Origin: Fimenecus sp963624605
Lineage (GTDB): Bacteria > Bacillota > Clostridia > Oscillospirales > Acutalibacteraceae
Direction of reading: 5' to 3'
Length of the DNA stretch: 64,000 nucleotides
Assembly (NCBI GenBank): GCA_963624605.1
Contig: CAVFQD010000001.1
Location: 22,080-86,079 of the forward strand
The notes under the pieces are model-generated. The model worked only from the letters and a program-made list of their open reading frames with translations. It was not told the DNA's origin and did not search any database. Shown piece after piece: positions 43,036 through 51,649 of this stretch. Made by a program: the position numbers and the translations under genes. Position 1 is the first letter of the stretch; each line of letters begins with the position of its first letter.

Positions 43036-43081
43036 AATATCAACCGAATTTATAATTTATTTTACTTTCAGGGAGACTAAA

Positions 43082-43519
43082 ATGAAAATCTCGACAAAGG
43101 GCAGATATGCTTTGAGGCTTATGCTTGACCTCGCCATGCATTGCGACGAGGGCTATGTTTCAATAAAGACAATTTCGGGGCGGCAGGGTATATCCGAAAA
43201 GTATCTTGAGCAGATAATCAAGATGCTTTCAAAAAGCGGACTTGTCGAAAGCACAAGGGGAGCGCAGGGCGGCTACCGTCTTATGAAAAAGCCCGAGGAA
43301 TACACCGTCGGGGAAATTCTGCGTGTTACCGAGGGAAGTCTTGCGCCCGTTTCGTGCCTTGACGACGCAGAAAACCATTGTGAACACTGCGATGACTGCG
43401 TGACGATTGAAATATGGCAGAATGTATTGGACGCCATAAACGAGGTTGTCGATTCGATAACGCTTGACTACCTCGTAAAGAAGCAGAAGGCAAAGGGGAT
43501 TTGTTGCAACAAGGGTTGA
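43082..43519 (+). CDS. Rrf2-family transcription regulator (IscR/CymR type)
   Basis: A 145-residue regulator. The winged-helix domain begins MKISTKGRYALRLMLDLAMH and has GISEKYLEQIIKMLSKSGLV as recognition region. Cysteines after residue 98 (SCLDD, HCEHCDDC) give four candidates for Fe-S cluster binding, as in IscR. It heads a run with methionine synthase genes and lies upstream of nifS-nifU. It likely senses Fe-S or cysteine status; the choice between IscR-like and CymR-like roles is open. Confidence 0.88.
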   Translation: MKISTKGRYALRLMLDLAMHCDEGYVSIKTISGRQGISEKYLEQIIKMLSKSGLVESTRGAQGGYRLMKKPEEYTVGEILRVTEGSLAPVSCLDDAENHCEHCDDCVTIEIWQNVLDAINEVVDSITLDYLVKKQKAKGICCNKG

Positions 43520-43523
43520 GGAA

Positions 43524-44162
43524 ATGAAAATAGATACACGGGAAATTCTGCGCTATTCGGGGTACAGAGGGGCTTCTCCCGACCGAAAAACGGCAGAAAT
43601 GATAGAAGAACTGAAAAAAGAGGTTGAGCTTTGCTCAGACCCGAAGAGTATATATAAAGAGGTTGAATTTGCAAAAACGGAGGGCTCTGTAATCATCGAC
43701 GGTATGGTCTTTCGCAGTAAAAAGCTCGTTTCGCATTTGAAAAATTCGGACAGGCTTCTGCTGTTTGCGGCGACTCTCGGCACTCCGAGCGATATAATGC
43801 TCCGCAAATACATTTCGTCAGATTCCGCAAAGGCGGTGCTTGCACAGGCAACGCTTGCGGCGGCTTGTGAGAGCTACTGTGACGAAATCTGCGATGAAAT
43901 CGCCGAAAAAGAGGCGAAAAACGGATATTATCTGCGGCCGAGGTTTTCTCCCGGATACGGCGACCTTGATTTGACCTCGCAAAGGGAGCTTTTCTCCCTG
44001 CTTGACATTACAAAGAGGATAGGCATTTATCTCTCGGACAACTGTCTGATGATGCCGACAAAATCCGTCAGTGCATTTATAGGACTTACAAGAGACAGGG
44101 ATTGCAGTATAAATTCGTGTGTTAATTGCGACAATACCGAATGTGAATTCAGAAAGGCGTGA
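43524..44162 (+). CDS. Methionine synthase reactivation-domain protein
   Basis: A 212-residue stand-alone version of the MetH activation domain. RFSPGYGDLDLTSQ and MMPTKSVSAFIGL are the S-adenosylmethionine-binding signatures of that domain. The C-terminus has a cysteine cluster (CSINSCVNCDNTEC). It sits immediately before a MetH that lacks this domain, so the two would form a split enzyme: this part remethylates oxidised cobalamin. It starts 4 bp after rrf2. Confidence 0.9.
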   Translation: MKIDTREILRYSGYRGASPDRKTAEMIEELKKEVELCSDPKSIYKEVEFAKTEGSVIIDGMVFRSKKLVSHLKNSDRLLLFAATLGTPSDIMLRKYISSDSAKAVLAQATLAAACESYCDEICDEIAEKEAKNGYYLRPRFSPGYGDLDLTSQRELFSLLDITKRIGIYLSDNCLMMPTKSVSAFIGLTRDRDCSINSCVNCDNTECEFRKA

Positions 44163-44166
44163 AAAA

Positions 44167-46539
44167 ATGAAATTCAAGGAAAAGCTTGGAAAGGAAATGC
44201 TCATATGCGACGGCGCAATGGGTACGCTGCTTATTGAAAACGGACTCAAAGCAGGCGAATTGCCTGAGCTGTGGAACATAGAGCACCCTGATATACTATA
44301 TAAAATACACAAGCAGTATGTCGATGCGGGCGCAGACATTATTTCGGCAAACACCTTTGGCGCAAACCGCTTAAAGCTTGACGGTACGGGTCATTCGGTG
44401 GAGGAGATTATCACCGAGGGCGTGAATATAGCAAAAAGGGCGACTGAAAACGCAGGAAGAGATGTGTATGTCGCTCTCGATATGAGCACCACGGGTAAGC
44501 TGCTTGAGCCCTACGGCGATTTACCGTTTGAAGAGGCGTACGATATTTTCAAACAGCAGGCTGTGGCAGGCGAAAAAGCGGGCGCCGACCTTGTATTGCT
44601 CGAAACAATGGGAGATCTTTATGAAATCAAGGCGGCAACGCTTGCAATCAGGGAAAATACGAACCTGCCGCTGATAGTCTCAATGATTTTTAACGAAAAG
44701 GGTCAGCTCCTTACGGGCGCAGATGTCAGAACGGCGGTGTTTACGCTTGAGGGTCTCGGCGTGGATATGATAGGTCTCAACTGCGGTCTCGGTCCGAAAG
44801 AGATGTTTGAGCATGTTGAGGAAACGGTTAAGTATTCGAGCACACCCGTTCTTGTTAATCCCAATGCGGGATTGCCCGAATGTGTAAACGGCGTAACGAG
44901 CTATAAGGTCGGAGCGGAAGAATTTTCCGACGAAATGGAAAAAATCGCAAGGCTCGGCGTTTACTGCGTCGGCGGCTGCTGCGGAACAACGCCGGAGCAC
45001 ATAAGAATGACCGCCGAAAAATGCAAAAAAATACCGCTTTCTCCTGTAAAGGCAAAGCACTTTACTGCGGTAACTTCATATTCAAAAACAACGCTGATTG
45101 GGGAAAAACCGGTAATTATCGGCGAGCGAATAAACCCGACTGGTAAGAAAAAGCTAAAAGCCGCACTTGTGGAAAACAATATGGACTATATTGTCTCCGA
45201 GGCGGTGGCGCAAGCCGACAAAAAAGCGAATGTTTTGGATGTCAATGTCGGTCTCCCTGAAATTGACGAGCCGCAAATGCTTGTGCGTGCAATTAAAACC
45301 GTACAGAGCGTGCTCAATGTTCCGCTCCAGATAGACACCTCGGATTTTGAGGCTATGGAAAAGGCGCTTCGTATTTATAACGGTAAGCCGCTTATAAACT
45401 CAACAAACGGTAAAAATGAAAGTATGGAAAAGGTCTTTCCGCTTGCAAAAAAGTACGGCGGCGTTGTTGTTTGCCTAACTCTTGACGAAAACGGCATACC
45501 CGATACCGCAAAGGGCAGGATTGAAATTGCCGAGCGTATGATTGAAACCGCCGAAAGCTACGGACTTACAAAGGACGACCTTATAATAGACGCTCTTGCA
45601 ATGACAGTGAGTACGGGTAAGGACAACGCAAAGGTAACGCTTGAAACGCTCGATTATGTGAGGAACACCCTCAGGGTAAACACCTGTCTCGGCGTTTCAA
45701 ACATTTCGTTCGGTCTGCCGTCAAGGGAGATAATCAACACCGCATTTTTCACAATGGCGATGCACTCGGGACTTTCCGCAGGAATTATAAATCCGTTGAG
45801 CGATATGATGATGAACGCATACTATTCATATTGCGCGCTAAAGGGCTATGACGACAACTGCGAAAACTATATAAACAACATTGCAAAGGTCGAAGCGGTC
45901 TCAAGCGGAGAGACGGTCGATTTGAAAACCGCTATTATAAAGGGTATGAAAGCGCAGTCGGGCGAGTGTGCCAAGGCAATGCTTGAAAACACAAATCCGT
46001 TAGAGGTAATTGACGGATATATCATACCTGCGCTTGATGTTGTCGGACAGGCTTTTGAAACGGGAAAAATGTTCCTGCCTCAGCTTTTGATGAGTGCCGA
46101 CTGCGCCAAGGCGGCTTTTGATGAGATAAAGCTCAAGCTTACTGCTGACGGCACGAAGCAAGAGTCAAAGGGCAAGATTGTCATTGCCACCGTTAAGGGC
46201 GATATTCACGATATAGGCAAAAATATAGTAAAGGTTCTGCTTGAAAACTACGGCTTTGATGTAATAGACCTCGGCAAGGATGTTGACCCCGAGCTTGTCG
46301 TTGAAACGGCAAAGAGGGAAAAGGTAAAGCTTGTAGGTCTTTCGGCGCTTATGACGACGACGGTCGCAAATATGGAGATAACAATAAAGCAGCTGCGGGA
46401 GGATTATCCCGAATGTAAGGTTATGGTCGGCGGAGCGGTACTGACACAGGATTATGCGGACAGAATAGGCGCAGATTTCTATTCAAAGGACGCTATGGGC
46501 TCTGTAAGATATGCGGAAAAGCTGTTCACAGAAAATTAA
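44167..46539 (+). CDS. metH: Cobalamin-dependent methionine synthase, catalytic subunit
   Basis: A 790-residue protein with the homocysteine-binding barrel (GLNCGLGP and GGCCGTTPEH zinc cysteines), the methyl-tetrahydrofolate barrel (INPTGKKKLKAAL, NVGLPEIDEP), the cap, and the B12-binding domain with KGDIHDIGKNIVKVLLENYG (base-off histidine). The C-terminal reactivation domain of E. coli MetH (about 1227 residues) is absent and encoded just upstream. The ATG at 44167 follows AAAGG; a longer frame upstream overlaps the previous gene and is not used. Confidence 0.94.
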   Translation: MKFKEKLGKEMLICDGAMGTLLIENGLKAGELPELWNIEHPDILYKIHKQYVDAGADIISANTFGANRLKLDGTGHSVEEIITEGVNIAKRATENAGRDVYVALDMSTTGKLLEPYGDLPFEEAYDIFKQQAVAGEKAGADLVLLETMGDLYEIKAATLAIRENTNLPLIVSMIFNEKGQLLTGADVRTAVFTLEGLGVDMIGLNCGLGPKEMFEHVEETVKYSSTPVLVNPNAGLPECVNGVTSYKVGAEEFSDEMEKIARLGVYCVGGCCGTTPEHIRMTAEKCKKIPLSPVKAKHFTAVTSYSKTTLIGEKPVIIGERINPTGKKKLKAALVENNMDYIVSEAVAQADKKANVLDVNVGLPEIDEPQMLVRAIKTVQSVLNVPLQIDTSDFEAMEKALRIYNGKPLINSTNGKNESMEKVFPLAKKYGGVVVCLTLDENGIPDTAKGRIEIAERMIETAESYGLTKDDLIIDALAMTVSTGKDNAKVTLETLDYVRNTLRVNTCLGVSNISFGLPSREIINTAFFTMAMHSGLSAGIINPLSDMMMNAYYSYCALKGYDDNCENYINNIAKVEAVSSGETVDLKTAIIKGMKAQSGECAKAMLENTNPLEVIDGYIIPALDVVGQAFETGKMFLPQLLMSADCAKAAFDEIKLKLTADGTKQESKGKIVIATVKGDIHDIGKNIVKVLLENYGFDVIDLGKDVDPELVVETAKREKVKLVGLSALMTTTVANMEITIKQLREDYPECKVMVGGAVLTQDYADRIGADFYSKDAMGSVRYAEKLFTEN

Positions 46540-46572
46540 CCCTTTTATGTAAAATTATGTTATAAAACCGTA

Positions 46573-46601
46573 TTGACAATATCATACTAATGATGTATGA
46601 T
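46573..46601 (+). promoter_or_regulatory. nifS-nifU promoter with inverted-repeat operator
   Basis: TTGACA (46573-46578), a 17-bp spacer and TATGAT (46596-46601). The inverted repeat ATCATAC (46581-46587) and GTATGAT (46595-46601) covers the spacer and the -10. The Rrf2 regulator at 43082 is the obvious candidate to bind it, because its own promoter carries a similar motif. Confidence 0.7.
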
Positions 46602-46662
46602 ATATGCGAATTCCGACAAAAAAAGTATGAATTGGATATTTTTTCAGAAAAGAGATGTAGTT

Positions 46663-47847
46663 ATGAAGGTTTATGCCGATAATGCGGCTACAACAAAATT
46701 GTCAGAAACTGCGCTCAACGCTATGATGCCGTATCTTACGGATACATTCGGCAATGCGTCGAGCCTTTATGACATAGGACAGCAGGCTCATCACGGCGTA
46801 CAGGCAGCGCGTGAGACTGTTGCAAAGGTAATCAATGCCGACACAAATGAAATTTATTTCACTTCGGGCGGCAGCGAGGCTGATAACTGGGCAATCAAGG
46901 GTGTTGCAGAGGTTATGGCGAAAAAAGGTAAAAAGCACATTATTACAACTGCTTTTGAACACCATGCGGTGCTCCATACAGTTAAAAGGTGCGAGGAGCT
47001 TTTCGGCTGCGAGATCACTTATCTTCCCGTTTATGAAAACGGTATAGTCAAGGTTGAGGATGTCGAAAAGGCTATCCGTGAGGACACGGCGCTTGTTACA
47101 GTAATGTACGCAAACAATGAGATAGGCACAATTCAGCCTATTGCCGAGATAGGAAAGCTCTGCCACGAAAAGGGCGTGCTTTTCCACACCGACGCCGTAC
47201 AGGCTGTCGGACATCTTCCGATTGATGTCAAGGCGCAGAACATTGATATGCTTTCAATGTCAAGCCATAAGTTCCACGGACCCAAGGGCATCGGCGCTCT
47301 ATATATGAGAAAGGGTATCAGAATACCCAATCTTATCGAGGGCGGCGCTCAGGAGAGAGGCAAGAGAGCGGGCACCGAGGCTGTTTACGCTATGGCAGGT
47401 ATGGCGGCGGCTCTTAAGGAAGCCAACGACAACCTTGCCGAAAATATGGAGAAAATGACAGCTCTTCGTAACAGACTCATTGACGGACTTCTGAAGGTCC
47501 CGTCAAGCAGGCTTAACGGAGACTGCGATAACAGGCTCCCGGGTAATGTCAATGTCAGCTTTGAGGGCGTTGAGGGAGAGTCGCTTCTTCTCTATCTCGA
47601 TATGAAGGGCGTTTCGGCTTCATCGGGCTCTGCATGCACATCGGGCTCACTTGACCCGAGCCATGTTCTTTTGAGTATAGGACTTCCCCACGAGGTTGCA
47701 CACGGCTCGTTAAGACTTACACTTTGCGAGAGCAACACCGTTGAGGAAATAGACTATATAATCAGTTGCGTCCCCGAGATTATTGACAGACTTCGTTCAA
47801 TGTCTCCGCTTTGGGAAAGAATACAGAAAGAAAGAGGTAACGCATAA
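46663..47847 (+). CDS. nifS: Cysteine desulfurase
   Basis: A 394-residue PLP enzyme releasing sulfur from cysteine for Fe-S clusters. It starts MKVYADNAATTKLSE. The PLP-binding lysine lies in SMSSHKFHGPKGIGALY and the active cysteine in SSGSACTSGSLDPSHVL. I reject an in-frame start 22 codons upstream, at 46597, because it would lie inside the -10 box. nifU follows with a 1-bp overlap. With nifU it is a minimal NIF/ISC-type module. Confidence 0.96.
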   Translation: MKVYADNAATTKLSETALNAMMPYLTDTFGNASSLYDIGQQAHHGVQAARETVAKVINADTNEIYFTSGGSEADNWAIKGVAEVMAKKGKKHIITTAFEHHAVLHTVKRCEELFGCEITYLPVYENGIVKVEDVEKAIREDTALVTVMYANNEIGTIQPIAEIGKLCHEKGVLFHTDAVQAVGHLPIDVKAQNIDMLSMSSHKFHGPKGIGALYMRKGIRIPNLIEGGAQERGKRAGTEAVYAMAGMAAALKEANDNLAENMEKMTALRNRLIDGLLKVPSSRLNGDCDNRLPGNVNVSFEGVEGESLLLYLDMKGVSASSGSACTSGSLDPSHVLLSIGLPHEVAHGSLRLTLCESNTVEEIDYIISCVPEIIDRLRSMSPLWERIQKERGNA

Positions 47848-48278
47848 TGGAATATTCAGAGAAAGTAATGGAACATTTCGCCCGTCCCCACAATGTAGGT
47901 AAAATCGAAGACGCCGACGGTATCGGCGAGGTCGGTAACGCTAAGTGCGGCGATATTATGAAAATGTACATCAAAGTAAAAGACGGCATTATTACCGATG
48001 TCAAGTTCAACACCTACGGCTGCGCTTCCGCTATCGCAACCTCATCAATGGCAACGGATATGATTAAGGGCAAGCCGATTTCGGAGGCTCTCAAGCTTAC
48101 AAATAAGGCTGTCGTTGAGGCTCTTGACGGACTTCCGGCAGTTAAAATCCACTGCTCGGTTCTTGCCGAGGAGGCTATAAAGGCGGCTATCAAGGACTAC
48201 TACGAAAAGAACGGCATTGAATACGACAAGGCTCTTTTCAAAGAGGACTGCTGCCACTACGAGCACCATCATTCATAA
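47847..48278 (+). CDS. nifU: NifU/IscU-type iron-sulfur scaffold protein
   Basis: A 143-residue scaffold on which Fe-S clusters are built. The three ligand cysteines are in AKCGD, YGCAS and IHCSVLAEEA. The C-terminal extension ends in a His/Cys-rich CCHYEHHHS. It lacks the C-terminal ferredoxin and Nfu domains of full NifU. It is closed by a hairpin at 48294-48364. Confidence 0.95.
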   Translation: MEYSEKVMEHFARPHNVGKIEDADGIGEVGNAKCGDIMKMYIKVKDGIITDVKFNTYGCASAIATSSMATDMIKGKPISEALKLTNKAVVEALDGLPAVKIHCSVLAEEAIKAAIKDYYEKNGIEYDKALFKEDCCHYEHHHS

Positions 48279-48293
48279 ATAAAAGTATTGCTT

Positions 48294-48364
48294 TAGCCTC
48301 CGGTATATCGGTAATCGGCTCTTATACAGATTCCGATATACACGGAGGCTATTGTATTGCTTTT
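48294..48364 (+). terminator. Large hairpin after nifU
   Basis: A 17-18-bp stem TAGCCTCCGGTATATCGG with CCGATATACACGGAGGCTA (one bulged A) and a 21-nt loop, then TTGTATTGCTTTT. The T run is weak, but the hairpin closes the nif unit between convergent genes. Confidence 0.7.
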
Positions 48365-48394
48365 ATCATCGTTTGTCCAGTATAATGAACGGAC

Positions 48395-48433
48395 AGAAAA
48401 ATCCCCGATATCGAATTACGATATCGGGGATTT
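48395..48433 (-). terminator. Terminator of the FIVAR/dockerin gene
   Basis: A perfect 15-bp stem AAATCCCCGATATCG with a 5-nt loop; on the - strand it is followed by TTCTGTCC after five Ts. Located 15 bp after the stop codon. Confidence 0.9.
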
Positions 48434-48447
48434 TGTATGTCTTAAGC

Positions 48448-50886
48448 TTATTTGTAAAGAGTTACCGACTGGTCGAATGCTCTGTTACCGGTCTTAATGC
48501 CATCCTGATAAAAGTAGTCGAACATATCAAGTACGCCGTCCTTTGAAAGGTCTGCCGCAATGAAATATACACTGTCGGATGCAATCAAGGTTGTTGCGTC
48601 AAATGCGTCGCTCATAATCATATCTGAGTCTGTCTCATCAACAAGACCGTCGCCGTTTACATCGCCGTAAAGGATTACGGTAGCAACCTCATAAACAACT
48701 GAAGGATCCTTTACGGAAACACATTTTACAACACAGCCTGTTCCGACATAATCGCTGTCGCCGAGAACAGTATCGTCTCTTGTAATTATAATCTGTGTGC
48801 CGTCGTTTTCAAGCTGTGCCTTAAGCTCGCTTACCGAGTTTGCGCCGACGGTAAGACCGACCATATAGGTGTATTCGGTTTCTCTGTCAATCTTAACCGA
48901 AGCATCAGCCTTTTCAACTATCTTGGTAAGTTCAAGAGAGTCAACAGCTGTATTGAGGTCTTCCTGAGCTTTTTTGATTTCTTCAACTGTTGCGTCGGGA
49001 TTGTCAAGAACTGTCTGTGCGTTATTGATTTTCTCTTCAAGAGCCTTGTAGGTTTCCTCTGTGTAGTCGCTCTTGTCAAGCTTGTTCAATTCGTCAACCT
49101 TGTTCTGAAGATCTGTCTTATCGGGAGTGAGAGCGCTCATAGCGTTTTCAAGGTCGCTCTGAGCCTGCTTAACCTCTTCAAGAGTAGCGTTTTCGTTGTC
49201 AAGCACTGCCTGTGCGCTTGCTATCTTTTCTTCGAGAGCCTTAACGGTTTCCTCTGTATAGCCTGTGGTGTCGAGAGCGTTAGCCTCGTCAACCTTGCTC
49301 TGAAGAGCCGTCTTGTCGGGAACAAGATTTGTTGTTGCATTGTTAAGTTCTTCAAGTGCAGTCTTAATTTCCTCAACTGTAGCATCGGGATTATCAAGAA
49401 CTGTCTGTGCGTTATTGATTTTCTCTTCAAGAGCTTTGTAGGTTTCCTCTGTGTAGTCGCTCTTGTCAAGCTTGTTCAACTCATCAACTTTGTTCTGAAG
49501 ATCTGTCTTATCGGGAGTGAGAGCGCTCATAGCGTTTTCAAGGTCGCTCTGAGCCTGCTTAACCTCTTCAAGAGTAGCGTTTTCGTTGTCAAGCACTGCC
49601 TGTGCGCTTGCTATCTTTTCTTCGAGAGCCTTAACGGTTTCCTCTGTATAGCCTGTGGTGTCGAGAGCGTTAGCCTCGTCAACCTTGCTCTGAAGAGCCG
49701 TCTTGTCGGGAACAAGATTTGTTGTTGCATTGTTAAGCTCTTCAAGAGCAGTTTTGATTTCCTCAACGGTAGCGTTTTCGTTATCAAGAACTGTCTGTGC
49801 GTTAGTTATCTTTTCCTCGAGAGCTTTAACGGTTTCGTCAGTATAACCTGTCTTGTCAAGCTTGTTCAATTCGTAAACCTTGTTCTGAAGCTCTGTCTTA
49901 TCGGGAGTGAGAGCGCTCATAGCATCGGTTATGTTCTTGATTGCATTCTGCAAATCTTCGATTGAAGCAGCTTCGTCATTAAGCGTTGTTGTGCCGTTTG
50001 TAACAGCCTCGGTCAAAGCGGCAACGCTGTCGGAAGTGTAATCCTCTGTTGCAACGCTGTTTGTACTTTCAATGGTCTCGGTAAGCTCTGCTTTCAAGGA
50101 AGCCTTGATTGCTTCAATGATTTTTGCGTTCATCTCATCAATTTGAGTCTGCTCAAACCATACTGTGCCGTCGGTCATGTGAGCGTTTTCTACGCTTTCA
50201 ACAAGCGTGTTGAGCTCGGTAAGCGAACTGTCGGCAGCAATAAGCTCCTTTGCAAGTTTTACTGTCTCGATAAGCTCCGTTTCGTCAACAATATTGATTG
50301 TAAGAGTTATCGGTTCGCTGTCATCTGTGTTGTATGTTTTTGAAGTTGAAGTGGTTGCGCCGGCCTTATAGTTGATATTTACGCCGACAGTATAGCTTCC
50401 TGCACCGGGGCTTGTGAACGAATAAACAGCGTCCCAATAATATGCGTTATTTTTCTTTTGATTATTGAAGCCTGAACCTATATAGCCGTCAAGCGAAACG
50501 TTACTGGGTGCCGACGGGGTGTCGGAGTCGAGATCCGTTCTTGCATTCCATGTAACATTGCCGTCCGAGAAGGATGTGCCTGTAAATGTTACGGAAGAAA
50601 TTATTACATGGTTTATTCCGTCATTTTTGAATACAGAGTAAAGGGATGTTGTTGCGAACACCTCGTTTTCCTGCGTCTGAACAAAGCCGAACTCGGTGTT
50701 TGAAATAGACATGGTAACATAGTTAGTGCCTTTACCGTCGTTGTTTTCGTGCTCCCATGTTCCGGAGCTTGATACGGGTGCGGTTGCGGCTGTAGTGCTC
50801 AACGCCATAATCGGCAAAGCCGTAACCGTCATAACAAAAGCAAGCAATACGCTCAGCATTTTGTTGAACTTACGATTCGTTTTCAT
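48448..50886 (-). CDS. Secreted FIVAR-repeat protein with C-terminal dockerin
   Basis: An 812-residue exported protein. The signal peptide ends near residue 34 (hydrophobic core LLAFVMTVTALPIMA). A beta-type domain fills about 35-205. At least seven helical FIVAR-like repeats of about 65 residues follow (KALEEKIANAQTVLD and similar). A dockerin lies near 740-805 with two calcium loops, GDVNGDGLVDETD and ADLSKDGVLDMFD. It may attach to a cohesin on a cellulosome-like scaffold; FIVAR repeats often bind sugars or act as spacers. No catalytic domain is seen. Confidence 0.88.
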   Translation of the reverse strand: MKTNRKFNKMLSVLLAFVMTVTALPIMALSTTAATAPVSSSGTWEHENNDGKGTNYVTMSISNTEFGFVQTQENEVFATTSLYSVFKNDGINHVIISSVTFTGTSFSDGNVTWNARTDLDSDTPSAPSNVSLDGYIGSGFNNQKKNNAYYWDAVYSFTSPGAGSYTVGVNINYKAGATTSTSKTYNTDDSEPITLTINIVDETELIETVKLAKELIAADSSLTELNTLVESVENAHMTDGTVWFEQTQIDEMNAKIIEAIKASLKAELTETIESTNSVATEDYTSDSVAALTEAVTNGTTTLNDEAASIEDLQNAIKNITDAMSALTPDKTELQNKVYELNKLDKTGYTDETVKALEEKITNAQTVLDNENATVEEIKTALEELNNATTNLVPDKTALQSKVDEANALDTTGYTEETVKALEEKIASAQAVLDNENATLEEVKQAQSDLENAMSALTPDKTDLQNKVDELNKLDKSDYTEETYKALEEKINNAQTVLDNPDATVEEIKTALEELNNATTNLVPDKTALQSKVDEANALDTTGYTEETVKALEEKIASAQAVLDNENATLEEVKQAQSDLENAMSALTPDKTDLQNKVDELNKLDKSDYTEETYKALEEKINNAQTVLDNPDATVEEIKKAQEDLNTAVDSLELTKIVEKADASVKIDRETEYTYMVGLTVGANSVSELKAQLENDGTQIIITRDDTVLGDSDYVGTGCVVKCVSVKDPSVVYEVATVILYGDVNGDGLVDETDSDMIMSDAFDATTLIASDSVYFIAADLSKDGVLDMFDYFYQDGIKTGNRAFDQSVTLYK
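48989..49900 (-). repeat. 390-bp near-identical tandem duplication inside the FIVAR gene
   Basis: The DNA at 49001-49390 repeats almost base for base at 49391-49780, and a third, diverged copy follows from 49781. Each unit encodes two FIVAR-like repeats (130 residues). The near identity at silent positions shows recent duplication or gene conversion, so copy number may vary between strains. Confidence 0.9.
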
Positions 50887-50917
50887 AAATATGTTCCTCC
50901 TAATTTGAATTCAAGTT

Positions 50918-50946
50918 ATTATACAGTCGGAATTCAACAAAATCAA
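50918..50946 (-). promoter_or_regulatory. Promoter of the FIVAR/dockerin gene
   Basis: Read on the - strand: TTGATT, a 17-bp spacer, TATAAT, with the start codon about 32 nt downstream of the -10. Confidence 0.7.
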
Positions 50947-51155
50947 TACAAAATGATTACAAATTTGTGAACATTTTACGACCTTTTTTATGTATTTTTT
51001 TATCGGTCAACGCAAATGTGTAAAAATGCACATTTTTTCGCAAAAGCAGTTGATAATATTGTGTAAACCGTAAAATCAAGAAGTGAGTCAAAGCTATATG
51101 CCACAAGGCGTTGAGGCACTTTTTCATACAAAAGAAAAATTGTGCGAAAAAGTTA

Positions 51156-51183
51156 TTGACATATGTCAGAAATGAGATATAAT
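51156..51183 (+). promoter_or_regulatory. Promoter of DUF134-pflB with overlapping palindrome
   Basis: TTGACA (51156-51161), a 16-bp spacer and TATAAT (51178-51183). A perfect palindrome GACATATGTC (51158-51167) overlaps the -35 box and could be an operator. Confidence 0.7.
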
Positions 51184-51226
51184 AGACACGAAAGGTCGAA
51201 TAAGACGATTATTTGGAGGGACTTTT

Positions 51227-51616
51227 ATGGCAAGACCCAAAAAGCAAAGACGGATTTGTTCATACCCTAAAGTAATGGGCTTCAGACCGTTCGGCGATTA
51301 CGCCGAAACTGTTGATATGACCTTTGACGAATATGAGGTAATGCGGCTTATGGATACCCTTGGGTATTCGCAGGAGGAATGTGCGCTTCAGATGGATATT
51401 GCGCGTTCAACGGTAGCTTCGATTTACGATTCGGCAAGGGCAAAAACGGCAGACGCTATTATTTACGGAAAGTCGCTTGTAATCCACGGCGGGGACACAG
51501 AGCTTTGTAAAGGAAGCTCAACCTGTTGCGGACAATGCGGGAAAACAGCCTGTAAGGACTGCGGACACGGCTCAAGCGTTTTGTGCAGGGCGAAGGCGGC
51601 TAATCGGATAATATAA
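51227..51616 (+). CDS. DUF134-family predicted DNA-binding protein
   Basis: A 129-residue protein beginning MARPKKQRRICSYPKVMGFR, the DUF134 signature. A sigma-70 region 4-like helix-turn-helix follows: DEYEVMRLMDTLGYSQEECA and MDIARSTVASIYDSARAK. A C-terminal cysteine-rich tail (CCGQCGKTACKDCG) could bind metal or a cluster. It lies 33 bp before pflB under a shared promoter, so it may regulate pflB-pflA or itself. That link is inferred. Confidence 0.85.
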   Translation: MARPKKQRRICSYPKVMGFRPFGDYAETVDMTFDEYEVMRLMDTLGYSQEECALQMDIARSTVASIYDSARAKTADAIIYGKSLVIHGGDTELCKGSSTCCGQCGKTACKDCGHGSSVLCRAKAANRII

Positions 51617-51649
51617 AATGTAAAAAAATATTTCTACGGAGGAAAACAA

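Larger units (their letters stand above)
50887..51226. other. 340-bp divergent intergenic region
   Basis: It holds the ribosome-binding site (TAGGAGGAA) and promoter of the FIVAR gene on the left and the promoter of the DUF134 gene on the right. Apart from these I see no gene or repeat. The middle (50960-51130) is AT-rich. Confidence 0.7.

Noticed and set aside
46597..46662. Extended N-terminus of NifS from an upstream start
   Set aside because: The extension would begin inside the promoter -10 box; the family N-terminus MKVYADNAATTKL starts at 46663.
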